Positions 1 through 22,200 of a DNA stretch of 64,000 nt are shown here, piece after piece; position 1 is the stretch's first letter; each line of letters begins with the position of its first letter. The notes beneath the pieces were generated by a model. The model was not told the DNA's origin and searched no databases. It saw only the letters and a list, made by a program, of their open reading frames with translations. Origin of the DNA: Echinometra lucunter (Eukaryota > Echinodermata > Echinoidea > Camarodonta > Echinometridae); assembly GCA_029962745.1 (NCBI GenBank), contig CM057160.1:1342501-1406500 (forward strand), written 5' to 3'. The translations under genes were made by a program, and so were the position numbers.

Positions 1-197
1 GTGGTCAAAAGAACATCCCTTCACAGCTATTATGTTTAATCGTGTAGTTCCAGGTGAATATGCATGTGACACCTGTTCCACATATTTTAGACAATAGCAG
101 TGAAGGGATGTTCTTTTGACTACCAGAACCATTGTGAAGGGTAGAATGAGGGGTTGTTTATTTTGTCCGCTTTCTTTGTCCGTCATGTTCATAGTGT
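1..197. mobile_element. Foldback MITE, copy cut by the window edge
   Basis: This is the right part of the element complete at 7172-7441. The arms ggtcaaaagaacatcccttc and gaagggatgttcttttgac form a hairpin, and the right end reads cgtcatgttcatagtg. Confidence 0.85.
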
Positions 198-1063
198 TTT
201 TGGAGAGAAAGCTGAAAATATAATCATTGACCACTTAGAATCACAAATTAACAACCAACAACTAACAGTAAAAACAGTAACAACAAAAAAAAAAAAAACA
301 AAACTTCAACGAAAAGAACTTTTCTAAAATTCTAGATTCGTAAATATGATATGAAATTATTATGCTTTATAAAATATGCCGCGCTAACTACGTGCAAAAT
401 GGCACGTAGAAACTAAGACCAGTTCAGCTACGCCTGGAACCAAGGCTAGCAGAAGAACTTCAGATGTCGCCAGCTGAACAAATTGGAACAGAATTCTCCA
501 CTTAGGTATCATTTGCGCCAGTTTTGTCATTTACTCTGATTTGTATTTGTTTTAGCATGCGTAAAGACAATACTTTAAATAGATACTATTTCTGTTATAA
601 TTCTAATTGATGACAAATACAAACGATTTCTTTCATTACAGTCCCGTTCATTAGTATTCGTGTTCACTTCTGGGCCGGGTGACTTGATTCATCGGTAAAG
701 ACGATAGGATGGGGGGTTGGGTGTCCGGACACGTAGCAAAAATGAAGCCTTCTTTTTTGTCTTTGGATTAAACAAAAACTATGCATTGATTTGTGCTAAT
801 CATCATCAATATTTGTTCGCAATAATATTGTCTAACAGTTTGTGCTAAAACATTTAAGAGATTTGCTTGTGAACTTTTTCAATCATGTCAGTTGGCTGTT
901 TAAAATCGACTGTCCGGATATACAACCTGTCCGGACATCCAACAACTGGGTATATAGATCTAGGAATATAAGAATGGGGGGTGGGGGGTCGGGTGTCCGG
1001 AAAAGTAACAAAAAATGAATCCTTCTTTTTTGTCTATGGATGAAACAAAAAATATGCATTGGA

Positions 1064-1177
1064 TAGTGTGGCAAGACTTCCTTTTGCGACAGTCACCCAA
1101 TAATGCAATGACCAATGTGTGCTTTATTCCGTTAGCAAATTTGGGTGGCTGTCGCAAAAGGAAGTCTTTCTAGACTA
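1064..1177. mobile_element. Short TIR element
   Basis: The left end tagtgtggcaagacttcc and the right end ggaagtctttctagacta are inverted. The arms continue through ttttgcgacagtcaccca. The 114-bp insert is absent from the sister copy at about 795. Confidence 0.82.
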
Positions 1178-1190
1178 GTGCTAATCATTT

Positions 1191-1604
1191 GGGGCGCGTT
1201 TCATGAAACCAACTCCATGACAGTCATATCTCTTGTCGATGATCTACGGAGTGTTTCACGAAAGCCTGACATCTCACAAATCCAAGATATCGATACTATC
1301 GGCTGAAAAAGATAGCCTTGATCACAATCCACTGGATTTATTATCAATCATTCCAACACAATTTAGACTCAACTTTGCTCTAATTGCCCGCTGCCCGCAA
1401 GCTTCCCATAGCCAACAAAAAGGTGACCTGTGATGGCGTGCTAAAAAGATCTGACATGCTCGGAGGAGCGACAAGTCATTTGTCAGGGAAGTTGTCACTG
1501 GTCTTGGCAAAGACAGCTTTGTGAAACACTTAGCAGACAAGATGACCGACAACTCCGAGATGTCGTTGATCTTGTAGTTATGACGGTTTCATGAAACGTG
1601 CCCC
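1191..1604. mobile_element. TIR element, GGGGCRCGTTTCATGAAACC ends
   Basis: The left end ggggcgcgtttcatgaaacc is mirrored by ggtttcatgaaacgtgcccc. Small ORFs inside show no domain. It is absent from the sister copy. Confidence 0.85.
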
Positions 1605-1894
1605 TGTTCTCTATAATATTGTCTAACTCTTGTATTAAAAAAATTTAAGAAATATTGCTTGTAAAATTTTGCTAATAGTAATGCCATGGCTGTTTAAAAT
1701 CAACTGTCCGGATACACAACAACTGGGTATATGAGTCATCGCATGTCGATTCCGCTGTCAATGGGCTTTGTACACCGTCATTACTTGCAGGAGCTTAGAG
1801 CACGAGAGGGCAGCAAATTAAATGTAATTGACTAGGAATGATGCTGTTGTGTTTCATATCATGGTAGAGAAGGTGTAACACTACAGTGTAGCCC

Positions 1895-2235
1895 ACTCAT
1901 AGGGCCAAACGTGTGTGGGACTGTAGTGAACATTCACCGTTGCAGCAGTCAAAAACAGACAACAAAATTGCCCTATGCAAGATTTAATATTCTTAAATTT
2001 GCTAGATTATCTGATTCAGGGACTCTGCAACTCTTAATATGCTACAAATTTGGGGAGTCAGAGTGGAAAATGCAATTTTAAATCATTATTTTCCCCTCAT
2101 ATATGATTTTCTACCAAGCCAAAACGTCTGATAATACACACAAAAGCTATTGTCAGTATTGAAGCTTTTCCGGTACAATGACTACTATGGAGTACAAGCT
2201 TATCTCGGATAAGCTTGTACATATGTATAAGTGAG
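1895..2235. repeat. Duplicated segment upstream of CPOX, copy 1
   Basis: It starts actcatagggccaaacgtg and ends near gataagcttgtacat. The same block appears at 2980-3495 about 1.1 kb downstream. Confidence 0.88.
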
Positions 2236-2979
2236 TGTACTGGAGTTAGGCCCCACCACATCTGTGCGCAATGACTCGCCACCATTATTAACTCTCCACT
2301 CGCCTGTTACTGTCTGAACTCATCCTCTAAAAATTATCTACATCACTGCAGACTTTGTTGTGGCTACAGTGAATAGGTCAAAATATATCTGTTAAGTCTC
2401 ATAAGATCCGGCATTAGAGTAAAAGCTGGGCGTGATGTAATCAAAATCACTCTAGACTACAATACAATCAGCTCACTGATGCAGGGGAACATTATTCCAA
2501 GAACAAATCCATAATTTATGACATACATGGATGCTATTGGTCAGTGCAGATGCATACAATATACTGACCACTAGCCAGCTCTAGTGTTAAACTAGCGTTG
2601 AATACTACCCTTTCAAATTGCATATTACAAAGACACATACATGAATTCACACACACACACTTCATTCAACAAAAATTCAACTGACATCAGTGAAATGTGA
2701 AGTATTGCAACAACAAAACAAAGTCGCAGGACCAGGATTTTGCTTTAGCTCAAACAAGAACAATATGGACTTGGATGATTGAGAAAAAAGATGAGAATAA
2801 TTCTGCTATAAAAAGTTCATAGATCTGATTTTTTTCTTCAGTAGCTACAAAGTACCTCATTCACTCTTTAGGGTTAACAGATCTATCATGGTATAATTCA
2901 CTACACTGCAGTACATTGTTCAGTGAAGTTTTACTTGGTTCATTTTATGTGTACATTGCAACAATTGAAGAAGAATGCA

Positions 2980-3495
2980 CTCATAGGGCCAAACGTGTGT
3001 GGGACTGTAGCGAACATTCACCTTGGCAGCAGTCAAAAACAGGCAACAAAATTACCCTAAGCAAGATTTAATTTTCTTAAATTTGCTAGATTATCTGATT
3101 CAGGGACTCTTCAACTCTTAATGTGCCACAAATTTGGGGATTCAGAGTTGAAAATGGAATTTTAAGTAATTATTTTCCTCTCATGTATGATTTTCTACTA
3201 AGCCTAAATGCCTGGTAACAGAGACGCCAAGGTCAAAGACCAGCAATGTGTGAGATTTTAGGCAGGGAACCGTGAGATCGCCAGGCCTTGTGTATAATAT
3301 ATATGGGGATAGCTGTGATGTAGGCGTGAGAAGGAGATTTTTAGGGATGAGCAAGAGCCCCCAGTGCGGGAGTCTCACACCTGATGTGTGAGACTTGACA
3401 TATCTGTGGTAATACACACGAAAGCTATTGAAGCTTTTCCAGCGCAATGACTACTATGGAGTACAAGCTTATCTCAGATAAGTTTGTACATGTAT
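2980..3495. repeat. Duplicated segment upstream of CPOX, copy 2 with insertion
   Basis: It is collinear with 1895-2235 except for an extra stretch of about 200 bp (3212-3408), bounded by ggtaa on both sides, a likely target duplication. It ends about 95 bases before the CPOX start codon. Confidence 0.85.
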
Positions 3496-3589
3496 AAGTA
3501 GAAGGATGTATATTTTTCTTAAATCAACAGATTAAACTCGTTAAGGGAAGCCACCTGCATTTTTCAGATTTACAATATTGTATTTAACC

Positions 3590-14052
<10,463 letters not shown>

Positions 14053-15335
14053 GTAGAGGTCTTATAGATGTAATGTGCAATCATGATTCCAAGATATTTA
14101 GACAATGATGGGGAAAGATGTATGTGAGAATGAGCAAAGATAGTGTTCTGAAAGTTGATTGACAGTGGAACTGTGGAAGTCTTGCGAAAAATGAGGCCAG
14201 GAAAATTACCTTGATTTAGACAGATTTCTTTTTGTATCAAAGTTATTCATATTGAGGTTCCACTGTATCTTCATTCAATGAAATAATTTTAATTATGAAA
14301 CAGAAGAATTTAGAATGCAACTTCTCATTGATATTAACAAGTGTCTTCCATGTACCTATGTGAACTCAATGATCTTTAGTTCAGACTTGTGATAAATGAA
14401 TAGGTGTTTGGTAATGCGAAATCGGAAATTAACACTGAACACAGACATACTTATTAAGCTTTTGGACATGCACATGCACATGTATTCATGCGATGTATGT
14501 CTGTGTTCAATGCTTTTTTCTGACTTGTGATAAACTATTCTCTCTGGAATCGCTATTTCACCCCAAGCTTGTATAACTGGATTAGTCAAAGATTATTGAT
14601 TGATAAGTATCAGCAGTAATCATTTAGAAAGATGAATTTTATGAAAACATGTTTTAATTGGTGCATCAAGCTCAAAGTTTCTTTTATCTGGGATAGGTTT
14701 TTATGAGATCATAGCTGTTAATGTTGCAGTGTCAGTTGAAATCTCTGTAGAGTTTCACCATAGGGAGTAAAGGACCCTGTATAAAGACTGTATTCGATGG
14801 TTATGGCACTGATAGAAATGTCCCATTAGGTTAAGTACAACAGGGCCCTGTTTCATAAAACTTGTTATCAATATCAAGTCGCAATAACTGTTATGAGCTA
14901 TTGAAATCCTTGCACCTGATTGGCTGAGAGCAAATTTGTCATAGAAATTTGGCAGTTGTTACTGATAGAGATTTTTGGAAGAACTTACCCCATAAAACTG
15001 ATAATGATGATTATCACTAGAAATTGTTAATTTGAAAATTAAATTTGATATGTCAATGATCTGAGAAAACGGTTTCTGAAGACTTACTGGCATCACTTGA
15101 TGAGGGATGACCTGTTACTCTTGATATGTGATCTTTGTTTTCTATATAGACTTCAGACCGATTGGAAAACACAATATCATTTAAATGGGATCATTCCTTT
15201 ACACCACTGAAATAGTTGATTTCTTTGTAGTTTAGTCTGTAGTCTTTCAGTAGCACTGAGAACGTTTTGAAGAAACCCCTAAATTTAGACTTACATTATT
15301 TTCTTTAGATACAATAAAGTGTTCTCATGCATTTT
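14053..15335 (+). other. Probable CPOX 3' UTR and polyadenylation signal
   Basis: No good AATAAA lies close to the stop codon. The first convincing one is at 15313-15318 (acAATAAAgtg), followed by a T-rich stretch, giving a 3' UTR of about 1.28 kb. It includes a truncated MITE at 14843-14967. The assignment is inferred from motif and distance only. Confidence 0.4.
14843..14967. mobile_element. Truncated MITE of the same family
   Basis: It starts cagggccctgtttcataaaa and follows 9280-9433 through ggcagttgttactgata, then diverges. Confidence 0.82.
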
Positions 15336-17317
15336 CTGTCATTCATTATTTTGAGATTTATCAACATGTAAAGAAGTTTATAGGACTAGTTAGAGCTACA
15401 ATGTAGGAAACTATTTAATCTGTGAAGACGTTTGTTTGCATGCAAATCTATGATAGCATGGTGTACTTATAAGGATTAAGAAGAGCTATCACTTCGCTTA
15501 TGATTTCTTGACAATTTACTTTTCCAGAGAAATGCTTTCATGTTGTGCATTCTTACAATAGGTTTTTCTGAGAGTTGGACAATCTGTATTTCAATCTTTT
15601 ACATTTGCCCAAACTGTTTGTTTTTATTGAAGATGCTAGGAAGCTGTTGTGTTTTTTTAATCAGTTAAAAGTGTAGTAGACAGCTAGCTAATGAAGGCCG
15701 GACAAAAGAGCTATGCAAATGTGGCACTGGAAGACATATTACATCAAAGGCATGCAGTGAAGGAAATATTACTTGAAGCATTTTCTCTCTCTTTTCTTTC
15801 TTCATGTAATTTTTTAAAATCACACTTGACTTTGATGACTTTGTATGTAATATTTGAATATGTGTTTTTGTAAGAATTAGGAACATCTACACATTGTAAT
15901 CAACTCAGAAGTGTTGTTAAATACAATTTTCTTTTCATTTCTAACACTTTGAAATACACATTATTTGAAAAGTTGGACTTCCAAGTCTTTTCTGTTGCAT
16001 TTTCTTCAAATGCCAGAAACTGGATTTTTTCTTATCTGTATTGATACTTATGGTACAAAATATTTTCCTTGCAAAGGTTTTGTTGGTGTGGCTGATGAAA
16101 CTTCCTCACATGTGATCATGTTAGGTTCGATTCAGGCTAATTTCAGTTGAATTTTTTTTAACGATTTCATCAGATTTTATGATCTGTCGTACTCTCCATT
16201 ATATATGGCGAAAATCAAACGTTTGAAAAGATGTACATCTATGTGTTATTCAGTCTAAAGACAAGATATTGCCTTTGCCTGTTGGCGTATAATGTCAATC
16301 ACATTCTATTCTTCTAAGAATTTTATACCTTTATATGCTGTCCAAGAGAATATGAATAATGTGTGCTGTACTAATTATATTGTGTAAAACACACATATCT
16401 GATGTAATTATGAAATCGAATATAAAAATTCATAAAAGAAAAATGTCTGATTATCATTTTGTATTGGCTCTTGTAGACAGTTCTATCCTTCTTTTCACAT
16501 GCAGGATTTATGGCCATCTAAATCCATTCATAACAGGTATTATTTGAAGACTTGTTTGATCACCATTTCTTCTTCAAATTGGCAACACCAGTATATAATG
16601 CTAATTTTTTTTTTCTTATAAAAGTCATAAATCTTGAATGAATGTATATGCTGAATTTTTTTTTTTTAAAGTTGCCGATTCACATGGAAAAACAATTACT
16701 TTGATCCTTTCTCATCACGTTGCCAATATAAGGACATACTTCAGTGCATACATTCCTTTTAAAAATTTCATCATGAAACGATAAATACTGAAACAACCAA
16801 AATAGGGATAGTATGTATTGATTTTTTAATTCTTTCTGCTTGTGTGTGGTATGTCTTGAAGGTCTCTGCAGGAATGGGTTTTTTAAAAAAGTTTTACCAC
16901 TTTTTGTTTTCTTACTCCTACCTACTATTGATGAACTTTATTTCCTCTTTGTTCTACTTATTGACCTATATATGCATAACTGTCTCATCAGCATTCATTG
17001 TTTTTCGAAAAAGAAAATTACAATCTTTAATATACGGCATTGTCTGAAAATGTTAGTACATGTGGGCCTGTCAGAGTCTGGAGGATGATTGGAAGGAGGC
17101 CTGCTTTTAAAATTTGATGCTCATCTTTAAGAAACTATAGGCTTATATTGTTTGCTATGTGCAAATGAATTATGAGAGATGATTGGCTTGCAGTAGCCGC
17201 GACTAGAATTCTAAAAGATCGCTTATAGGAAACCTTTCTATTTAAGGTATAAATTCAGTATATTGAAGAGACACGAGTGGAAATGTATTGAGTTTTAAAC
17301 CATGTGGAGGTTCACTC
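15336..17317. other. AT-rich intergenic stretch
   Basis: Apart from the repeat copy at 16515-16800 I see no gene, RNA or element. The small ORFs here have no recognisable content. Confidence 0.6.
16515..16800. mobile_element. Related TIR-family copy downstream of CPOX
   Basis: It reads aaatccattcataacagg, tatttgaagacttgtttgat and cttcttcaaattggcaacac. The right end is diverged. Confidence 0.65.
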
Positions 17318-17477
17318 CAGGGCCCCGTTCCATAAAACTTACTATTGATGGTAACTTTGCCATCAATGGTAACTTCCATGTAAACCTTGAGTTTCATAGA
17401 CTGTTAACATGTTACCATGGTAGTTACCATCAATGGCAAAGTTACCGTAAATGTCAAGCTTTGTGCAACCAGGTCCT
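17318..17477. mobile_element. Long-palindrome MITE
   Basis: The left end cagggccccgttccataaaa begins an arm with ggtaactttgccatcaatgg. The right arm carries ccatcaatggcaaagttacc. The ends are related to, but not the same as, those at 9280. Confidence 0.8.
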
Positions 17478-17579
17478 AATATGGCGCCATCATTTGCGTT
17501 AGATGACAGATAATAAATGTCGTCGCTACTAGGTCTAATAACAATGTAACAAAATGTTGGCAAATAATAGTAGCGTAGT

Positions 17580-19030
17580 AAAAATTGTCATTACTTGGGA
17601 GGAACGTCGTTAGTACTTCCCTGTATAACTATATACCTCCTTCCCTTCTTTCCTTTGGATTTATAATACAAATAAGTTTACATGTATACTTCCTTCTCAC
17701 TATCTTTTGCTTTACTCTCTGTTTCAACTTTCCAGTTTCTCCCTTTATCTTGTATATCCTCGTACGTTTTCATCTACTCTTTCCCATTCAGTTCATTTTT
17801 TCCCTTAGGCTCTTCTACATGTCTCTTTTCTCGTACTATGTGTCTATTCTCTTTATTGTTCTCATTTTTAGTTTAGTTATTACACTCTTCGTAGCTTTTC
17901 TCTGCTGTTTATCCTTTCGCCTTTCTTAGTTCAGACTGTATTTGTCTCTGGCCCTTTCCCGCTTTTCCACTCATTCTCATTTGTATACATTTCTATATTT
18001 CCAGTAGATTTTTTTTTTTTGTATGATCACCGCATGCTCCACTTTCAAATTCCCTTGTGAACAAAGTTCATGATATAGGTCAACGTCTCCATTTGTAAAA
18101 TGTCGATTTCCATTCTCCCCAGATTTCGTTTTGACCATAAAAACCACATTCCCTCTTCTCTGTTCAATCAACGAAAAAATGTCAATATTGCTGGAACACA
18201 TAACAACAAGGAGTAATACAGTGGCGGTCAAGGCGCTTACACGCCGAAAAATTGGGTTAAATTGATAACTTGAAAAGGATACGGCGCCAATTTGTGAAAC
18301 CATTTGGGAGAAAAGGCTGTCGGCTGCTCGCGACTCCTGGGCGGTGTTAACGGCATACGACGTTGAGAGTGCACGCGGCGAAGATCAAAAGATCGAAGCG
18401 CTTGTAGTTACAGCACCAGTATCTTTGGCAACAGTTGTCGGGAGAAATCCTTTGATAGATACAGTCATTCCCTTAATGATGTTTTCAATCGATCGAGTTT
18501 ATTTACCACATAGATGTGATCCTTTAATAGTCGAGCTGGAAACCCATGAAACGAAGCGAGCTAGCTCGTAGCAAGGATTTTAAAGGGGCAACTGCCTTTC
18601 AAAGTTCGGGGGAAGATAAATTTTGACTCTGTTCAGAACAGAATGAATGCTATTGGATGATTGATCCTCCGCTTTGGAGAAAAATGGATTAATTAAATTC
18701 ATTTAGATTGAATACATATGTTTATTATATAGGGATCATTTCGGGTACATTATAGGGATCTTTTAGAATGCGCTGTTTGAGAGACAAAAGCTTGATTAAT
18801 GTTTAATCCAGTTTTCGGGTTTTTTATCTTTTGTTTTGAGATTGCATATACCAACCACATTGACAATCATCACAATAGTGATGACAGGTTTGTTTATACC
18901 GGATCAGGAATTTTGATATTACGACTTTCAGGAACAGAAAAATCAGAGTGTTACGAACACTTGTTAAAGCTGCTGGGAAGGCATGATTGCCTTCATCAAA
19001 AGTTTTTAAAATACGTTCTCGCTTTTAAGC
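17580..19030. other. Intergenic, pyrimidine-rich then GC-balanced
   Basis: 17630-17960 is C/T-rich simple-like sequence. 18190-18580 is GC-balanced and non-repetitive (contains acgttgagagtgcacgcggc) with no domain-bearing ORF. Its identity is unknown. Confidence 0.5.
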
Positions 19031-19039
19031 AGTCGGTTA

Positions 19040-19285
19040 AAAGCACCGGCGGAAGGGGGGGGGGGCATTTCCGAACTATCCCCCTTTTGAGACCAAAGGG
19101 TAATTTGCCCCCCCCCCCGGGGGGCCGTACATTGTGGCCTTCTTTTTTTCGTCTTCTTCTTTTTAGGACCTGTCGACTTTTTTGTGCCAGAGAATTTGGA
19201 AGGACAAAGAGACAACCAACAAATGTATGATGACCCCCCTTTTTGCTCCCTCATTTACAAAATCGTGGATCCGCCCCTGTTTTAT
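19040..19285. mobile_element. G-tract repeat family, copy 1
   Basis: It carries a G run, catttccgaactatcccc, a C run and gaatttggaaggacaaagag, then ccgcccctgttttat. Related copies are at 28300 and 60390. Confidence 0.7.
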
Positions 19286-22034
19286 AAGATCCTGACTGAT
19301 CCAAGCGAGATTGCCCGTCTCTCAGTCATGACGTACGTTGGAGTTCAATGAACTCGTTATGCTTAGTTGTCTCCCTCACTGAGACACCGCTACTTTATGA
19401 CGATATGTTAAAGCGATGATAAAACTCGAAATGGTGGCGATAAGCATCGCAATGCCATTGGGAAAATTTTCTACAGCAGTGGTGTAGCTATAGTGGGGAA
19501 GCTGTGTGGAGGGCACTGCGACGGGGGCTCGGTGTAAAAAATGTCAGAGGTCGAAAATTTAGAGGTAGGGGCCTAAAATATGCCAACTAGAGGTAGAAAT
19601 GTCCGAGGTAAAAACGGCAGGCACCAGGGCAGGTTTCCTACCCCCCCCCCCCCCACTCCCGTCCAATCAGAGAGGAAGAGAGAAAGAGAGAAGAACTGGT
19701 AGACAGCAATAAAGGGGGGGGGGGGGACTCCACACGCTTTGTCACTCTTCCCTCAGTTTATTCATTTATTATTTTTTTATTCACATTTCAACCAGACCCC
19801 CCCCCCCCCCCTGGCTAGAACATCGTTATGTGTTCCTCTGAAGTGTCTGTGGATGAGTTCATTGGCATGTAACCACTAACCCTTGCGAGTCTATTCGATC
19901 GACGATTAGATAAATTCGTAATTGTTATTTTTTTTGTTTTTTTGGTCATATTTCACGCTGTCGAACTGACATCACGAAAGTTATGAAAATTATGTTTAGT
20001 CTATCTCTAATACCAAGTAAAGTTTCACTGCGTCCGACAGTTTTTATAGGGTTTGTGAATTTTCTTCGTCTAAACTTGAATCACAAAATTTCGTCTTCAT
20101 TCACTGCCACGTATATTACAAATAAAAAAGAAAAATCTTTGGACTATCGATCGGACGAATGCATTATTCTTCTTAAATAAATTATTTTCATACATTTTTC
20201 AAACTTATGACAAACAAATCTTACGAATTACCGGACATAAACGTTTAGCCTTTGTAGTAGATTAATGCACGGGAAAATCTAGAACAACCTCTCAAGACAT
20301 CTCAATAGTGGTTCCTGTTCACAAACTCAGAAAGCAAGTTTTATTTTATTCCCATATTCACGTTCTAGTTCAAGATGTACTTAACCCAGTCTACAAGTAT
20401 GTTGACTAAACTCTCAGAATTAAGCGGGATTCTGTTATCAAACAGGAAGCTAGATTTTCTTAAAGTACGATGTAAACTGTCAAGATGTATTCGCTAGGTT
20501 AATATTTGGTCTTGGAACTATAGAACTCATAATTATCTCACCCCATTTTGCCCTTACTAAGAACTCCACTTACCTCTACACCATCGCATTCTGCTAACAG
20601 CCTGCTTGTCAAGTTTTCAAAATCATTCTCAAACGGAAATCTGGATATTTTGATAACACGGTCAAGATCTCGTAATCTTGGCTCAATAACTCATACATGT
20701 AAACTTATTGTTCCTAAGTATAGACTCTCACTTTTTCTCAGCAGCTGAAAAATTATACATTTATAGTGGCCTTTCAGTTTCCATAAAACGATTTCCTGTC
20801 TTGCCACTTTCAAAAGATTCTTCAAAACCTGCTTCTTTTCCCAGTGATCAAATTTTATCTGATTCCTGTGAGCCAGTAACTTTTTTGGTATTCGATGGTC
20901 ATTTTTGTTTCTAGAGCTCCTAAAATATCCAATATCGTTATCATTGTTATCAATGCGCGATTAAAAAAAACCCTTATAGGCATTTCCCATCGGCATAGGA
21001 TAATCAAAAGAAAGGAAACGACTTTTTAAGGTCTCGTGATTATTTCTTATCATACAACAAACAAATATGATGTATATAATTTCAAAGCTCTTCTAATGAA
21101 AACCCAGGTTGAAATCCTGACTACTGTATTGGACTTACAGTTACCTTCCTTTTAGATAGTTTTTTTTTTGCAGAAATAGTGAAGTATGTTACAGCAGACT
21201 ATCTCCTTCGATTTACGAGAGAAATGCCTTTCGCATCTCACAGGGGCATTTCTGCCAAATAGATTGCATACACCTTTCAAAGGAGAATGAAACCTTGTTG
21301 GGAAAAATCAATTTTAATGAAAAGAGAGGATAGAAAGAAGCAATCTTTTAAAAGTTTCTTACAAAACGGTTACGAAATGAGAAAGTTATGACAGTTTGAA
21401 ATGTCTCAATTTACTTTCTATGGCAATCCTCAAATTAGCAATGTTGCTTCAAAGTGGCAGGTTTTGAAGGAATACTCTCAAAATTTCATATTTTCCCCAT
21501 TATCTCTGAAGGTGCAGCCTGTCTCATTCTTAGCCTAAGATATATCATGGGAAAATGTATTTGACACAACATATTATGTTGAGTTCACAAAGATACAAGC
21601 AGCATACACCTTCTTCAGTATACTTATCAGTGGCTTCTGTACTGACCATGCTGATGGGACGAATTATGAACTAGGAGCCTTAAATTAAAGCTGCATGCGT
21701 TTTATCCACGTTCAGAAATCAATCAAGAGGGGCATAAATTAGCTCTTCCCATGAGCTGAATCTCTCTCTCTCTCTCTCCCTCCTTCTCTGTTTCTCTCTC
21801 TCTTTCTTTTCATCTTTACATGGTTGAATTGTCCTGTAATGCCAGTTAAACATGGTGTATTTTGTAGACACAAAAAAGATGACTGACGAAAAAATAAAGT
21901 TATGGACCTTTACCAGTTCACTGGAGTAATAATTATATTCAATCATTATTTTTTGTCATCAATATAAAACTGGCTGTAGGTTATGTCATTTATCATTTGT
22001 AAGTTTCGTACATTTTCTTGCATATTATGTATCG
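19286..22034. other. Intergenic, no gene seen
   Basis: It holds C and G homopolymers (19640-19656, 19713-19724, 19796-19811) and a CT microsatellite near 21762-21800. Short ORFs show no domain. Confidence 0.55.
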
Positions 22035-22200
22035 TTCATACTTGTTTGCTTATATTTTCTTCTTGTAATTTTGTTTATTTCATTCCTGTAAATGTTGATT
22101 TGTAATCGCTTTTATAATAATGTTTGTTGACCCCTTTGAAAATAAACTTCTGTTTAAAGGGCTATCCACCCTGTGTGAGGAAATAAATAAATAACTGAAT
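22035..22200 (+). mobile_element. LINE 3' tail
   Basis: AT-rich sequence ends in gggctatccaccctgtgtga and a tail of aaataaataaataa. There is no coding part left. Confidence 0.5.

Larger units (their letters stand above)
700..1735. repeat. Imperfect tandem duplication, second copy interrupted
   Basis: About 700-955 and 965-1735 share ggggggtcgggtgtccgga, ccttcttttttgtct, tgtgctaatcat, ataatattgtctaac and gactgtccggata. The second copy carries two later insertions at 1064-1177 and 1191-1604. Confidence 0.8.
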
